Shown here in pieces: positions 42,600 through 52,408 of a stretch of 54,110 nt of DNA. Position numbers and translations under genes: made by a program. This DNA comes from Prevotella sp. (GTDB lineage: Bacteria > Bacteroidota > Bacteroidia > Bacteroidales > Bacteroidaceae). The notes under the pieces were generated by a model that worked only from the letters and a program-made list of their open reading frames with translations, ran no database searches and had not been told where the DNA came from. Position 1 is the stretch's first letter. Every line of letters begins with the position of its first letter. The stretch is from NCBI GenBank assembly GCA_017449025.1, contig JAFSKJ010000087.1, positions 1-54,110 of the forward strand, given 5' to 3'.

Positions 42600-44543
42600 T
42601 TAGAGGGTTACGCCAGTCTTGTTCTTAATGTACTCCTTGCCTAACTTCTTGGCTCTTTCGGCGTTGCGGCTTTTCTGTTTCTTTTGCTGTTCGGGTTTCT
42701 GCTTAACAAGCTCGGAGGGTTTTTGGCGGTAGAGGGGGTATGCGTTGACGTTCCAGCTTAGCTTGATGTCCCACTTTTGCTTGACCTCGGCAGCCTGAGG
42801 GTAGTAGTATACGGGTTCTGCCTGCAGCTGGCGGTCATAGTCGCCGGTATCCCAGATGTTGTTGCCGTTGTGGTCTACGAAGGCTCTCAGATAGAACTTG
42901 CCGGGCTTGAGATAGAAGAAGAATGCGGTATGGCCGTCGGAGGGTATGCGTGTCTGCTTGACCACGGCGTCGGAGGTTGACAGGAGCTGTACTACGATGC
43001 CTGTGTCGCGTATGCCGCTGAGTGTGACGGCGAGTGTTCCGTACTCATCCTCGCGCCCCACTCGCAAGCTGCTTTTGAGTAGGGTGGATGTGGTGCCATA
43101 GATGTCGCTGATGGCAGCAGAGTCTATTTGGAGGCTGTATTCATTGTCCAACTGCCAGTCTGCGAAGATGTCGTACTCTCGGTTGTTGCCTTCGCGAGGC
43201 TTAATGATGAATGGTGTGTCATTCCAGATGCTGTCCACCTTATTATATATGTGCACCTTGGAGTGGTCGAAGGGCATGAGTGGCGTGTCGCTACTCATGG
43301 TGATGACCTGTTCTGGCGTTATGGAGTTGCCGGCATTGAGTTTTAGGCTGAGGGTCTTACGCCGGTTGTAGATGGAGTCGTAGGGTTGTCCTTTCTTTTT
43401 CTTCTTCTCTTGTTCCTTCTGCCACTTTTCGATTTCTTTTTCCAGCTCTTTCTGTCTCTTGGCGTAGCTCATCTTTGGCACGAATTCCAGGGTGTCAGTC
43501 TTGCTGATGAGGAGTCCGGTGGTGTCAGTTGTAAGGTAGGTCATAGCCGTTCGCAGGGTGTCCTGGTTTATAAGGGCGGAGTCGCGTAGCCAGTAGTAAA
43601 CGGTGTCGCGCTTGGCTGTATATTCTGCCTGTAGCCCTTTGTCTGCGTCGTAGTTAAGCCCATTGAGTCGTGGCAGGCTGTCGGAGCCATAGCTGAAGTA
43701 GACGTCAACCCTGTTAGGCTGCTTGCGCTCTGTCTTGACAAGGTATCGGTCGTTCTGAGGAGCTGTGAACGCGAGCAGGGTGATGTCGTCGGGCAGGAAG
43801 TGGGTGTATGGCCGCGTTATGATGTTGGCAATGTGGAGGGAGTCGCGCCAGAGTGTGTCCTGCCTCGTGTCGGGTTTCCACGATGGCATGAAGCTGTCAG
43901 TGCTAAATGCCATCTGCTCGCTCTTCTGCCCGTAGAGAAAGTCTCCGTCGGCATCTTTCAAGGCGTATGCGCAGTATGTGCCCGCTGCCACACCCTTTAT
44001 CGAGAAGTGGCCGCGGCTGTCTGTACGTGAGATGCGCACCATAGGCTTGTGGCGCATTATGCTGTCGTTGTTGTCGCTGTGGAGGCCCACGAGTATTCCC
44101 TTTATGGGTTCCAGGTTGGAGGCGTCGAGCACGTAGCCTGCCACCTCGAGGGTGTCTATATGGTCGCCGGTGGAGAAGCTGAAGGTGTAGTTTCCCATGG
44201 GGTTGCCCTCATTGTTGTCCTCGATGGCGTCGCCAAAGTCAATGGTGTATGTGGTGTTTTCCTTGAGCGTGTCCTTCAGCTCCACCGTTATGCGCTTGCC
44301 GCCCTCCCTTATGTCCGGGGCCTCTAACTGTGGCGGCGACACTATCACCTTCGACTGTGCGTCGGTCAGCTTTATGAACTCGTCGAAATATATGGCTATG
44401 CGGTTCGCCTTGACGTGGGTAGCCTTGTCGACGGGCGATGAGTGTACCACACGGGGCGGGTCGTCGTCATACCATCCTCCGTCGGGGCTGCCCATGTTTG
44501 CGCAGGAGGTGAAAAGCAGGAGTATTAGTGAAAGCTTGCTCAC
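42600..44543 (-). other. Possible internal start for the Ig-like lipoprotein
   Basis: GTG at 44543 (minus strand, preceded in frame by TTG) begins SKLSLILLLFTSC, a short but normal lipoprotein signal, and would give a 647-residue protein. A lipid-anchored protein needs its signal at the N-terminus, so internal initiation is the simplest way for this half to reach the membrane. No Shine-Dalgarno stands before it, which is usual in this phylum. Confidence 0.6.
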
Positions 44544-46043
44544 CAAAGCGAGGAGCTGGTCTATATATTCCCGTGTGTTGCTGAGCCGTGGCACCTTGTT
44601 CTGCCCTCCCAACTTGCCTCGCAGGCGCATCCATTCATTAAACAGCCCCTTAGGCGCCTTGATGAGTTCAAGGGGCTGTAGGGTGATGTCCTTATAGCGC
44701 TTGGCCTCATAGTCGCTGTTCACCTTCTGAAGTTGCTTGTCGAGAAGGTTGGCGAAGCGCCCTACGTCGTCAGGCTCTTGTGAGAATTCCACAATCCACT
44801 GGTGGCGGCATCGTGCCTTGTTGTCCATGAAGACGGGGGCGGCAGTGTATTCCAGCACTTCGGCGCCCGTTTGCTGGCAGGCATATCTTAGTCCCTGCTC
44901 GGCGTTGTCTACAATCAGTTCCTCGCCGAAGGCGTTGATGAAGTGCTTGGTTCGCCCGGTAATGACAATCTTGTAGGGGTTGACGGAAGTGAACCTAACG
45001 GTGTCGCCGATGACGTATCTCCATAGTCCGCAGGCAGTGGTTATGACCATGGCATAATTTTTTCCTGTCTCCACGGCCCACAGGGGGACGGGAGTCTTGG
45101 AGATGTCGTCGCTGGATGTGATGTCGATGAACTCGTAGAAGACATCCCTGTCTAAAAGCAGCAGCATGGACTTGTCGTTAGGGTCGTCCTGAACGGCAAA
45201 GAATCCCTCGCTGGCATTGTATGTCTCCATATAGTGCATGGCAGGGTTTGTTATGAGGTGCTCGTACTGCTCCCTGTAGGGAGTGAATGCGACACCTCCG
45301 TGGAAAAAGACCTCAAGGTTTGGCCATACATCATTTAAGTGCTCCTTGCCGGTGAGTTCCATTACGCGCGTCAGCACTGACAACATCCACGATGGCACTC
45401 CTGAGATGTTGGTTACGTTCTTGCCGATGGCCTCTCGGGCTATGCGGTCGCGCTTGAGTTCAAAGTCGCTGAGCAGGGCCGTTTCTTTCTTAGGTATGCG
45501 TATAAGGTTCACCAACGGGTTTATGTTCTCGATGAGAATGGCGCTCAGGTCGCCCACTAAGGAGTTAGGCAGATTATAGTTGGGTGAATGGCTGCCGCCG
45601 AGAATGAGGCCGCGGCCGTCAAAAAAGCGGCTGTCGGGGTTGTTGCGCAGATATAAGGTGACAACATCGCTACCCCCGCCATAGTGGTTGCGCTTCAACC
45701 CCTCAGCGGTGACTGGAATGAACTTTGACTTGTCGTTGGTGGTGCCGCTCGACTTGGCATACCATTTGACGCGCCCCGGCCAGAGCACGTTGCTTTCGCC
45801 GTGTCGCATGCGGTCGATATATCCCTTCATTTCCTCGTAGCTGTTGACGGGGATATGACGGGCAAAATCCTCGTATCCTCTTATTCCGCCGAATGCGTGG
45901 GCACTGCCATACTCGGTGTCACGTCCTCTGCCTACAAGGTGTTGTAGTGTGGCTTGCTGGAGCTGCTCGCCCTGTGTGGTGTGTTTCTCCAGTTCACGCT
46001 GGCGTGGCACGAAGAGCTTGCTTACAATACTGGTTAAACTCAT
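42600..46043 (-). CDS. Fused ORF: GH3-type acyl-adenylating enzyme plus Ig-like lipoprotein
   Basis: One frame of 1147 codons holds two normally separate proteins. Residues 1-500 are a GH3 auxin-responsive-promoter family enzyme (not glycoside hydrolase 3), a cytoplasmic acyl-adenylate-forming amide synthase: YAKSSGTTNDKSKFIPVT is the ATP-binding loop, and YNASEGFFAVQ, TTACGLWRYVIGD and ITGRTKHFINAFGEEL follow. From 501 the sequence is a lipoprotein precursor: SKLSLILLLFTSC, then CANMGSPDGGWYDDDPPRVV and a Big_5 Ig-like domain (about 530-630), a K/E-rich coiled coil (EKEIEKWQKEQEKKKKKG) and a lysine-rich end. No stop separates them. A GTG at 44543 could start the lipoprotein separately. Confidence 0.85.
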   Translation of the reverse strand: MSLTSIVSKLFVPRQRELEKHTTQGEQLQQATLQHLVGRGRDTEYGSAHAFGGIRGYEDFARHIPVNSYEEMKGYIDRMRHGESNVLWPGRVKWYAKSSGTTNDKSKFIPVTAEGLKRNHYGGGSDVVTLYLRNNPDSRFFDGRGLILGGSHSPNYNLPNSLVGDLSAILIENINPLVNLIRIPKKETALLSDFELKRDRIAREAIGKNVTNISGVPSWMLSVLTRVMELTGKEHLNDVWPNLEVFFHGGVAFTPYREQYEHLITNPAMHYMETYNASEGFFAVQDDPNDKSMLLLLDRDVFYEFIDITSSDDISKTPVPLWAVETGKNYAMVITTACGLWRYVIGDTVRFTSVNPYKIVITGRTKHFINAFGEELIVDNAEQGLRYACQQTGAEVLEYTAAPVFMDNKARCRHQWIVEFSQEPDDVGRFANLLDKQLQKVNSDYEAKRYKDITLQPLELIKAPKGLFNEWMRLRGKLGGQNKVPRLSNTREYIDQLLALVSKLSLILLLFTSCANMGSPDGGWYDDDPPRVVHSSPVDKATHVKANRIAIYFDEFIKLTDAQSKVIVSPPQLEAPDIREGGKRITVELKDTLKENTTYTIDFGDAIEDNNEGNPMGNYTFSFSTGDHIDTLEVAGYVLDASNLEPIKGILVGLHSDNNDSIMRHKPMVRISRTDSRGHFSIKGVAAGTYCAYALKDADGDFLYGQKSEQMAFSTDSFMPSWKPDTRQDTLWRDSLHIANIITRPYTHFLPDDITLLAFTAPQNDRYLVKTERKQPNRVDVYFSYGSDSLPRLNGLNYDADKGLQAEYTAKRDTVYYWLRDSALINQDTLRTAMTYLTTDTTGLLISKTDTLEFVPKMSYAKRQKELEKEIEKWQKEQEKKKKKGQPYDSIYNRRKTLSLKLNAGNSITPEQVITMSSDTPLMPFDHSKVHIYNKVDSIWNDTPFIIKPREGNNREYDIFADWQLDNEYSLQIDSAAISDIYGTTSTLLKSSLRVGREDEYGTLAVTLSGIRDTGIVVQLLSTSDAVVKQTRIPSDGHTAFFFYLKPGKFYLRAFVDHNGNNIWDTGDYDRQLQAEPVYYYPQAAEVKQKWDIKLSWNVNAYPLYRQKPSELVKQKPEQQKKQKSRNAERAKKLGKEYIKNKTGVTL

Positions 46044-46063
46044 TGCATCTGTTTTTTGCGGTG

Positions 46064-46071
46064 CAAAATTA
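46064..46071 (-). promoter_or_regulatory. -7 box of the GH3/lipoprotein ORF
   Basis: CAAAATTA is TAATTTTG on the minus strand, 21 bases before the ATG at 46043. Confidence 0.55.
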
Positions 46072-46125
46072 GCCTAAACTTTTGTAACCGCCCAATATTT
46101 AAGCATTTTTTTTGCTGTTTTGTCT

Positions 46126-47877
46126 TTATTTTATTAAGACTTTCCTGCCATGTTGCACCACAACGCCGTGTGCATTGGCAGCATTCACGGGCTGTCCCTG
46201 CAGGCTGTAAGCCTTGAGGCCTTTGGTTTCATCCTGAAATACTGGTGCTATGGCGGCATTCTGGTCTGTGCACTTCAGGTCAATGTAGTCAATGTCTGGC
46301 ATCCAGTTAGCTGGGTTCGACAGGCGTATCTCGTTGCGACCTTTCTGGAGCTGTATGCTGATGGTCTTGGTGCCCACCTTCTGCCATCCACCAGAGTTGA
46401 CGCTAAGAGTGTTCACCTTGTTGCCGTTGACGCTGACTGTGATGTTGCGGTTCTCGCCGCAGATGAAGCCAACGGTAAGCTCATATTCGCCGCCAGTAGC
46501 AGAGAAAACGTCGCGCCACCGCAGGTCGTTCTTCTCGCTGTAGCCTAACCAGCCTGCTTTCAGGCCTGCCGAGCAGAAGGAGGCATACTCGTAGATGCCG
46601 GTCTTCTCATCTTGGTTGTTCTTCAGCTCCTGATAGTCGCTGATGTATGCAGTCTCGGCCTCATAGCGCGTGCGCTCCAAGCGCGTTTCTGCCTCAGCCA
46701 CATAGATGCGTGTTCCGTGGGCCGGGATGTTTGTCTCATACTGCTCTGTGAACTCGCCGAGGTCCTTCTGCTTGAACACGTCGCGCAGGTGTACCTTTCC
46801 TGTAAGGTCTATGGTGGTGAAGTTCACTTTCACCGACTTGGCTGTGTTGCCTGGGTTGTAGACGGCGAATGCCCGTTTCTTTCCGTTCAGCTTTTCAATG
46901 TCTTTCACCAGTATGTAGCAATCGTTCACGAGTGCCGCCACGTAAGCCTGCATGTAGAGTGTGTCTTGGTTGAGCGCTGTGAGTTCTGTGTTCTTCAGCA
47001 GGCTGAGTGTGGCAGACTTGATGTTTGCAAGGTCGCAGCCTATAAGCAGGGGAGAGTTCATGATGCACCACATTCCGAAGTGGGTCTTGTCCTCCTCGGC
47101 GTTCATTGAGCGCCCCACCTCAAGCATGTCCATGTCGTTGTAGTGACCCTTGCTGGAGTATGCCGACAGGTATAGGTTCTCGGCAATAATTCCTTTCACC
47201 GAGTCCCAGCCGTCATAGATGTCGCCCGTTGTGCGCCATGAGAATGCAGCTCCGTCAATCCACGTCCCTGGATAAGCCCAGCGGCAGGCGTTCATGCGCA
47301 CGTCGTCGCGCCCAGTGTTCTTGATGGCCTTGGCTATGGCGTTGTAGCGCTCCTTTTCGTCGAGCACCAAGTGGTCGTCGTTGTGGTAATATGAGCCTCC
47401 GCAGAAGTCCACCTTTATGAAGTCGAAGCCCAGCTCCTTGAAGAAGAGGTCGGCATCCTGCTGGTCGTGCTCGTAAAGTCCTACGCCACGGCCAATGATG
47501 TCGCCGTTGAACTTGCTGCCGCAGGTGTTGCGACCAGCATCGCTGTAGATTCCGGCCTTAAGCCCTCTGGAATGGATATGGTCTACCACGCCTTTAAGTC
47601 CGTTGGGGAAGCGCTGGGGATGTATCAGCAGGTGCCCGTCGCTCTTGTCGCGGCCGCCGAAGTAGCCGTCGTCTATGTTGATGTGGTCGAAGCCTGCCTT
47701 CTTAAGTCCTTTCGACACCATGGCGTCGGCCTGTCGCTTTATCAGCGCCTCGCTGATGTTAACCCCGTAGGTATTCCACGAGCTCCAGCCCATGGTAGGC
47801 CCGTCCTGTGCGGCAACGCTGCCCAGTGACACCGCGGCTATTGCTGTTGCAATAAAACATTTCTTGTTCATCCGCAT
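46126..47877 (-). CDS. GH27 alpha-galactosidase with C-terminal CBM
   Basis: This 583-residue secreted enzyme has a signal ending SVAAQ and a barrel with GPTMGWSSWNTYGVNISE, DDGYF, IKVDFCGG (nucleophile Asp157), WRTTGDIYDGW (acid/base Asp219) and the all-beta end. Residues about 405-545 form a CBM35/6-like sandwich (RTRYEAETAYIS, then SGGWQKVGTKTISIQLQKGRNEIRL). The tail AYSLQGQPVNAANAHGVVVQHGRKVLIK is the shared secretion-type C-terminus. GH27 enzymes remove alpha-galactose or, in some cases, beta-L-arabinopyranose, both found on complex xylans. Last gene of the xylanase operon, 6 bases after GH10. Confidence 0.92.
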   Translation of the reverse strand: MRMNKKCFIATAIAAVSLGSVAAQDGPTMGWSSWNTYGVNISEALIKRQADAMVSKGLKKAGFDHINIDDGYFGGRDKSDGHLLIHPQRFPNGLKGVVDHIHSRGLKAGIYSDAGRNTCGSKFNGDIIGRGVGLYEHDQQDADLFFKELGFDFIKVDFCGGSYYHNDDHLVLDEKERYNAIAKAIKNTGRDDVRMNACRWAYPGTWIDGAAFSWRTTGDIYDGWDSVKGIIAENLYLSAYSSKGHYNDMDMLEVGRSMNAEEDKTHFGMWCIMNSPLLIGCDLANIKSATLSLLKNTELTALNQDTLYMQAYVAALVNDCYILVKDIEKLNGKKRAFAVYNPGNTAKSVKVNFTTIDLTGKVHLRDVFKQKDLGEFTEQYETNIPAHGTRIYVAEAETRLERTRYEAETAYISDYQELKNNQDEKTGIYEYASFCSAGLKAGWLGYSEKNDLRWRDVFSATGGEYELTVGFICGENRNITVSVNGNKVNTLSVNSGGWQKVGTKTISIQLQKGRNEIRLSNPANWMPDIDYIDLKCTDQNAAIAPVFQDETKGLKAYSLQGQPVNAANAHGVVVQHGRKVLIK

Positions 47878-47883
47878 ATGTAT

Positions 47884-50520
47884 TTACTTTACAATCACTT
47901 TCCTGCCGTTGCGCACCACTATGCCCTTGTAGCCCTTGCCTACCTTCTGTCCTGAGAGGTTGAATGTGGGCCACTCCTCGCCGTAAGACTCAGCGGGCAC
48001 TACAATGTTTTCAATTCCGGCGGGGTTGGTGCATTTCAGCTCTATCTTGTCGATATTGCAGTTGGCGCCGGTGATGGTGATGCGCAAAATCTGCTCTCCC
48101 AACTCTAAGTCCTTGCTCAGCTCACCTGACACCACCTTGTAGGTGCCCCAGTCACTGTTGCCTGTCTGTGGAACGCTGACCTTGGCGAGTGTTGTCACCT
48201 TGCCGTTGACGTTCAGTCCGATGGAGAAACCGGAGCCGGTGGTGCCCGACGACACTGTTGCCTCGTAGGAGTAGGTACCGGCCTGCGTCACGTTGATGGT
48301 GTACTCCAGCCACTCGTTGGCAGCCGTGTAGCCGATGGCTGTGCCTCCATTGCCCTTAACGAAGTCCACTCCCTCGCTATCGGTGCGGTAGTTGGTGTCG
48401 CCCTCGCGATTGCTGTCAGAATCGTGGAAGCTCAGGCCCTCGCCGCCCTTGTCGAAGTTCTCGGCCTGGAAGGTGCCGGGAATGGTAATGGAACTGCCGC
48501 TGTAAGGAATGCGCTTGCCGTTGACCTTCAGCGTCTTCTTGGCAGAAACGTTTTCCTTGCCCTCGGCATCGGTGGCTATGGCGGTGATGGTATAGGTGCC
48601 TTTCTCCGTTGGCTCAAACTCCATGCTGTACGTGTTCTCTGCCTGAGGCTCTGTCAAAGTACCTATCAGCAGGTCGTTGGCATATACGTTGACACTGGCT
48701 ATGGCGCTGGTGCTGGGCTTCGCCTTCACGGTGATGGTAGTCTTGTCGCCAACGCTGATGGTAGTGGGGTTCACCGACGACACGCTGACGCTAATCTTCT
48801 TGTCCTGCTCATAGCGGCGGAAGGTTAGGTTCTTGATGTAGAAGCCGCCCTTGACCACGTTGAGGCAGATGGTGTGGCGCCCAGCAGTCAGAGGCGTGTT
48901 CATCAGGCAGTGCATTGTCTGGAAGTCCTTGGTGCCGCCGGTCTTGGGCACCTCAATGAAGTCGGTGAGGAAAGCAAGGTTGTCGAGGCCGTACTCCCTG
49001 AGGTTGAAGGTGCCGCCGGTCTTTGCCGATGCCACCTCGGCGTCAAACGAGTACAGCCCTTCTTCCTTCACGTCTACCGTGTACTCCATCCATCCGTCGT
49101 CTTGCGTGGCAGAAGTGGTGCTGCGCGATGCCTTGTTGTAAGTAACGTTCTGTGCGCCCTTGTCGTACTCGCCGGCAACGATGGTGCCTGGCAGTTCGGC
49201 CGGAGTGTCGTTGTAAGGAGTACGCTTCGTTGTCGAGCTGAGAATGTTGAAGCGGGCGAAGCGCTCATAGGTGGCGCCATCCTCAGTGGTGGCCACGGCC
49301 TTAAGGAACTTCCATCCAGCAGAGGCGTTTGACGGCACGGTGTACTCGGTATAGTATGGGGCCTCGGTCATGGTGGCTATCAGCTCCATGTTGGTCGACG
49401 ACGCTCCCATGTAGAGTTCAATCTTCTGTATGGTCTTCGTGGCCATAGAGGCGCGCACCTTGATGGGCAGCACGTCGCCCTTGGCCACGTTCAGGTCTTT
49501 GGGCCTCACGTAGATGGAAGCCTCTTTCTTCATACCGGGGAAGGGGCTGGGAGCATTCTTGGCCACCACTGAGTCCATGTATTCCCGCAGCCATTTCATG
49601 GCCGGGCGGTCTTTGCCGTCCTTGATGAGTCCTGAGTTGCCGTTGGTTGTCCACGTGGCTCCGTAGATGTAGCCCCAGAGGGTGATGCCGGCGCAGTACG
49701 GCTTCTCCCACATATAGGGTATCTGCTCCTTATAGCGCTGCAGCTGCAGGGCGTCGTCGTCGGTGCCTATGTCATACTCGGTGCTGTACATGGGCATCTT
49801 CAGCGAGTTCTGCAGCTTTGTCTCAGAGTTCTTGAACTTGTTGAAGTCGCAGTCGGTGAGGTCGTGCGACTGGCATCCATAGGCGTCGATGGGCGCGCCG
49901 GAGTCGCGCAGGTATCGCACCAGGTCAATGTACTCGTCGGTGTTCCACTGGAAGGTATTGAAGTCGTTGTAGATGAGTATGGCGTTCGGCCAGCGCTCGT
50001 AAGCCATCTCAAAGGCTTTGATGAGCCAGTCGTAGCCCGTCTTGCCGGCACCGCCGAGGGTTGCCTTCATCATCGGGTTTCCTGCCTGGTGGTTACCCAC
50101 GGCCTCGTTCACCACGTCGATCATCGGCAGGGTTGGGTACTTGTTCTTAACGGCATTGTACCACTTCAGCATGGCGTTGTAGCGCTCGTTGATTGAGAGA
50201 TTCTCGAGCCACCCTGGGTACTGCGACCCCCAGACGAGGGCGTGGAACTTGTAAGTGAAGTTATGGTTCTTGGCGTAGTTGAAGGCATTGTCGCAGCCCC
50301 AGTTATAGCTGTTTCGCGTACCCTCAACGGAGCCCCACTTCGACTCGTTCTCACACGTTATCTGGTTCCAGAGGGTAAAATACTTCTCCTTGCCGTAGTC
50401 CACCTGATAGCGGGTGGTGATGTTGCCCAGGAACTTGTCGGGATTGCTCGACAGCTGTGCACTGGCCTTTGCTCCAATGAGCATGGCAGCGAAGGCTAAG
50501 ATATAGGCTTTGGCTTTCAT
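47884..50520 (-). CDS. GH10 endo-xylanase with Ig-like and two CBM domains
   Basis: After a signal peptide (about 1-21) the GH10 barrel (25-335) contains HALVWGSQYPGW, DVVNEAVGN (acid/base Glu139) and YSTEYDIG (nucleophile Glu248). Residues about 345-425 form an Ig-like module (IKVRASMATKTIQKIELYMG). Two CBM6-type sandwiches follow (about 440-575 and 680-830, for example GTFQAENFDKGGEGLSFHDSD), with another Ig-like module (about 580-670) between them. The C-terminus is PTFNLSGQKVGKGYKGIVVRNGRKVIVK, a sorting-type tail. The length is 878 residues. Such enzymes bind and cut insoluble xylan. Confidence 0.93.
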   Translation of the reverse strand: MKAKAYILAFAAMLIGAKASAQLSSNPDKFLGNITTRYQVDYGKEKYFTLWNQITCENESKWGSVEGTRNSYNWGCDNAFNYAKNHNFTYKFHALVWGSQYPGWLENLSINERYNAMLKWYNAVKNKYPTLPMIDVVNEAVGNHQAGNPMMKATLGGAGKTGYDWLIKAFEMAYERWPNAILIYNDFNTFQWNTDEYIDLVRYLRDSGAPIDAYGCQSHDLTDCDFNKFKNSETKLQNSLKMPMYSTEYDIGTDDDALQLQRYKEQIPYMWEKPYCAGITLWGYIYGATWTTNGNSGLIKDGKDRPAMKWLREYMDSVVAKNAPSPFPGMKKEASIYVRPKDLNVAKGDVLPIKVRASMATKTIQKIELYMGASSTNMELIATMTEAPYYTEYTVPSNASAGWKFLKAVATTEDGATYERFARFNILSSTTKRTPYNDTPAELPGTIVAGEYDKGAQNVTYNKASRSTTSATQDDGWMEYTVDVKEEGLYSFDAEVASAKTGGTFNLREYGLDNLAFLTDFIEVPKTGGTKDFQTMHCLMNTPLTAGRHTICLNVVKGGFYIKNLTFRRYEQDKKISVSVSSVNPTTISVGDKTTITVKAKPSTSAIASVNVYANDLLIGTLTEPQAENTYSMEFEPTEKGTYTITAIATDAEGKENVSAKKTLKVNGKRIPYSGSSITIPGTFQAENFDKGGEGLSFHDSDSNREGDTNYRTDSEGVDFVKGNGGTAIGYTAANEWLEYTINVTQAGTYSYEATVSSGTTGSGFSIGLNVNGKVTTLAKVSVPQTGNSDWGTYKVVSGELSKDLELGEQILRITITGANCNIDKIELKCTNPAGIENIVVPAESYGEEWPTFNLSGQKVGKGYKGIVVRNGRKVIVK

Positions 50521-50572
50521 GTTGAAAATAGTTTGTTATGATTATTCGGTTATTATTCTCTTTCCGTGTTGC

Positions 50573-52408
50573 TTACTGGTAGCCGGCCAAACCGTCGGCA
50601 AAGCCCCTGTAGGCCTGCTTGCGGGCGGTCTTGGCTTCGTTCCACAGGCCTACGGGCTCGCCCGGCCTCCAGCCCCACTGGCTTTCGGCAGCGTCGCCCG
50701 CGCACCACTGACAGATGCCCCACTGCTGGCTTGGCGGCACAATGCTCAGATACTGGTCGACGATGTATTTGTAGAAGTCGGCCATCATCTTGTGCTGAGC
50801 CTCGGTAAGTTGGTTGGTCTTCAGGGTGTTGCCGCTGGCATCCTGCATGCCCATGTCAAGCTCCGACACTCTCACGTACTTGCCCGTGGCAGCCATCAGC
50901 TTGAACATGTTGGTGATGGCGCGCTTGCGGCTGGCCAGTGTCGAGGAGTTCATGGAGCAGCTGATGTGCATCTGCGTGCCTATGCCGTCGATGTATGTCA
51001 CGTCGTCGGCCTCCCACTTCTTTATCCAGTTGATGAGCGAGCGCAGCTTGCCGTTGTTGTCCCAGTCGCTCTCGAGGTTGTAGTCGTTGATGAAAAGCTT
51101 GACGCCTTCAGGGCCGTACTGGCGGGCTAAGCGGACAGCTGTGCGCACATATTCCAGGTCGCCCATGTGATCCTGCCAGAAAAAGTCGCTGCTGGTGTCG
51201 CTGCCATGCTGCAAGGGGTAGTTGCCATCGGCACCGCCGCCGGAGATGGCCTCGTTCACCACGTCCCAAGCCTTCACCTTGCCGTTGCAGGCAGTCATTA
51301 TTCCCTTTATCCACTTCTCCATGGCTCCTGTGAGTACCTCCAACTTCTGCTGCTGCGACATCGTCTCCGTGCGGCTGCCCGACAGCTTGACATCGTCAAA
51401 CCAGATGTTGCCTGCAAGGTTGCCAACGTTGAAGAGCACGCGCGTGGCGTTGCTGCCATTGACGGTGGTGGTCAGCGTGTACTGCTTCCACCCGGTGGTA
51501 AGGCTTATCTGCCCGAAGTCACCGCGGTTAGGATAGCCGGCATCGCTGTTAGGATACTGCAGGTTGGCTGATATGGTGGTGGCGGCACTTGCCTTGGCCC
51601 AGAATGTCAGCGTTACCGTCTCGTTGGCAGTCAAGGCTGGGCCGAAGTCGGCAGCCACCTGACTCTCCCATGAGTTCGCTTTCGAGGGGTTCACCACCTT
51701 CAGGCATTTTGAACCGTCGTGCGAACCTGTGACGATTGAGCGCTGCTGGTTGTTGCCCCAGCCGTTGAGCTGATTACCGTCGTCGAAGGTGTATGAGAAC
51801 ACCTCGCCCTGCACGGTTCCGGGGTTGCTCAAGGTGATGAGGCTGTTGAGGTAGGCGGGCTGCTGCTGTGAATGCCAGGCTAAACAGTGGCCGTAGACGC
51901 GCAGGCCGGCCTTCTCGGCGCGGTAGATGAAATTCCTGACGCTGGTGAAATTCATGCCGCCGCTGCTGTTGACGCACGAGCCGTACTTGAACTCGTTGCC
52001 AGCAACTATCTCGTCGAAGTTCTCACCGTAAAGAGGATTCTGCAAGTCGTTGACGTCGGTAGCAGCGCCTAAGGCGAAGTTGGGGTAAGCCTCACGGTTC
52101 ACGTAGCTTTTCAGGGGGCCGTAGTCGGACAGGTTGTCGGCCACCTGTGTGCCCTTCGTGCCAGCAAAGCCTATCTTCGAGACGTTGCAGACATAGTTGT
52201 CGGCGCTTCCGTTTACAAGGTTGACGGTCACAGTGCCTGTCTCTTTCTCAATATGAACGCTCTTCACCTCGTTGGCAGCATACTCAACCACCACGCCGTT
52301 GGTCTTGGTTATCTGGAGCTTCTCAGTGGCAGCCCCCTGTGCCATTGCCTGTGTGGCAGTAAGCATGGCGGCGGCCGCGAGTGTCAGTATCTTGTCGATT
52401 GTCTTCAT
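50573..52408 (-). CDS. GH10 endo-beta-1,4-xylanase with CBM inserted in the barrel
   Basis: This secreted enzyme is 611 residues. A signal peptide is followed by a short beta stretch (LQITKTNGVVVEYAANEVKS) common in Prevotella exoenzymes. The barrel starts with FALGAATDVNDL and GHCLAWHSQQQP, then is interrupted at about 199 by a CBM4/22-like sandwich (FSYTFDDGNQLNGWGNN ... NIWFDDVKLSG, to about 345). It resumes with AWDVVNEAISG (acid/base Glu386), LFINDYNLE and RVSELDMG (nucleophile Glu516). The insert sits between early strands of the barrel, an arrangement known for rumen and gut Bacteroidetes xylanases. The ATG overlaps the upstream stop (ATGA). There is no sorting-type tail. Confidence 0.94.
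   Translation of the reverse strand: MKTIDKILTLAAAAMLTATQAMAQGAATEKLQITKTNGVVVEYAANEVKSVHIEKETGTVTVNLVNGSADNYVCNVSKIGFAGTKGTQVADNLSDYGPLKSYVNREAYPNFALGAATDVNDLQNPLYGENFDEIVAGNEFKYGSCVNSSGGMNFTSVRNFIYRAEKAGLRVYGHCLAWHSQQQPAYLNSLITLSNPGTVQGEVFSYTFDDGNQLNGWGNNQQRSIVTGSHDGSKCLKVVNPSKANSWESQVAADFGPALTANETVTLTFWAKASAATTISANLQYPNSDAGYPNRGDFGQISLTTGWKQYTLTTTVNGSNATRVLFNVGNLAGNIWFDDVKLSGSRTETMSQQQKLEVLTGAMEKWIKGIMTACNGKVKAWDVVNEAISGGGADGNYPLQHGSDTSSDFFWQDHMGDLEYVRTAVRLARQYGPEGVKLFINDYNLESDWDNNGKLRSLINWIKKWEADDVTYIDGIGTQMHISCSMNSSTLASRKRAITNMFKLMAATGKYVRVSELDMGMQDASGNTLKTNQLTEAQHKMMADFYKYIVDQYLSIVPPSQQWGICQWCAGDAAESQWGWRPGEPVGLWNEAKTARKQAYRGFADGLAGYQ

Noticed and set aside
42600-46043. Glycoside hydrolase family 3 enzyme
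   Set aside because: The sequence matches the GH3 auxin-responsive-promoter (acyl-adenylate) family, which only shares the name.
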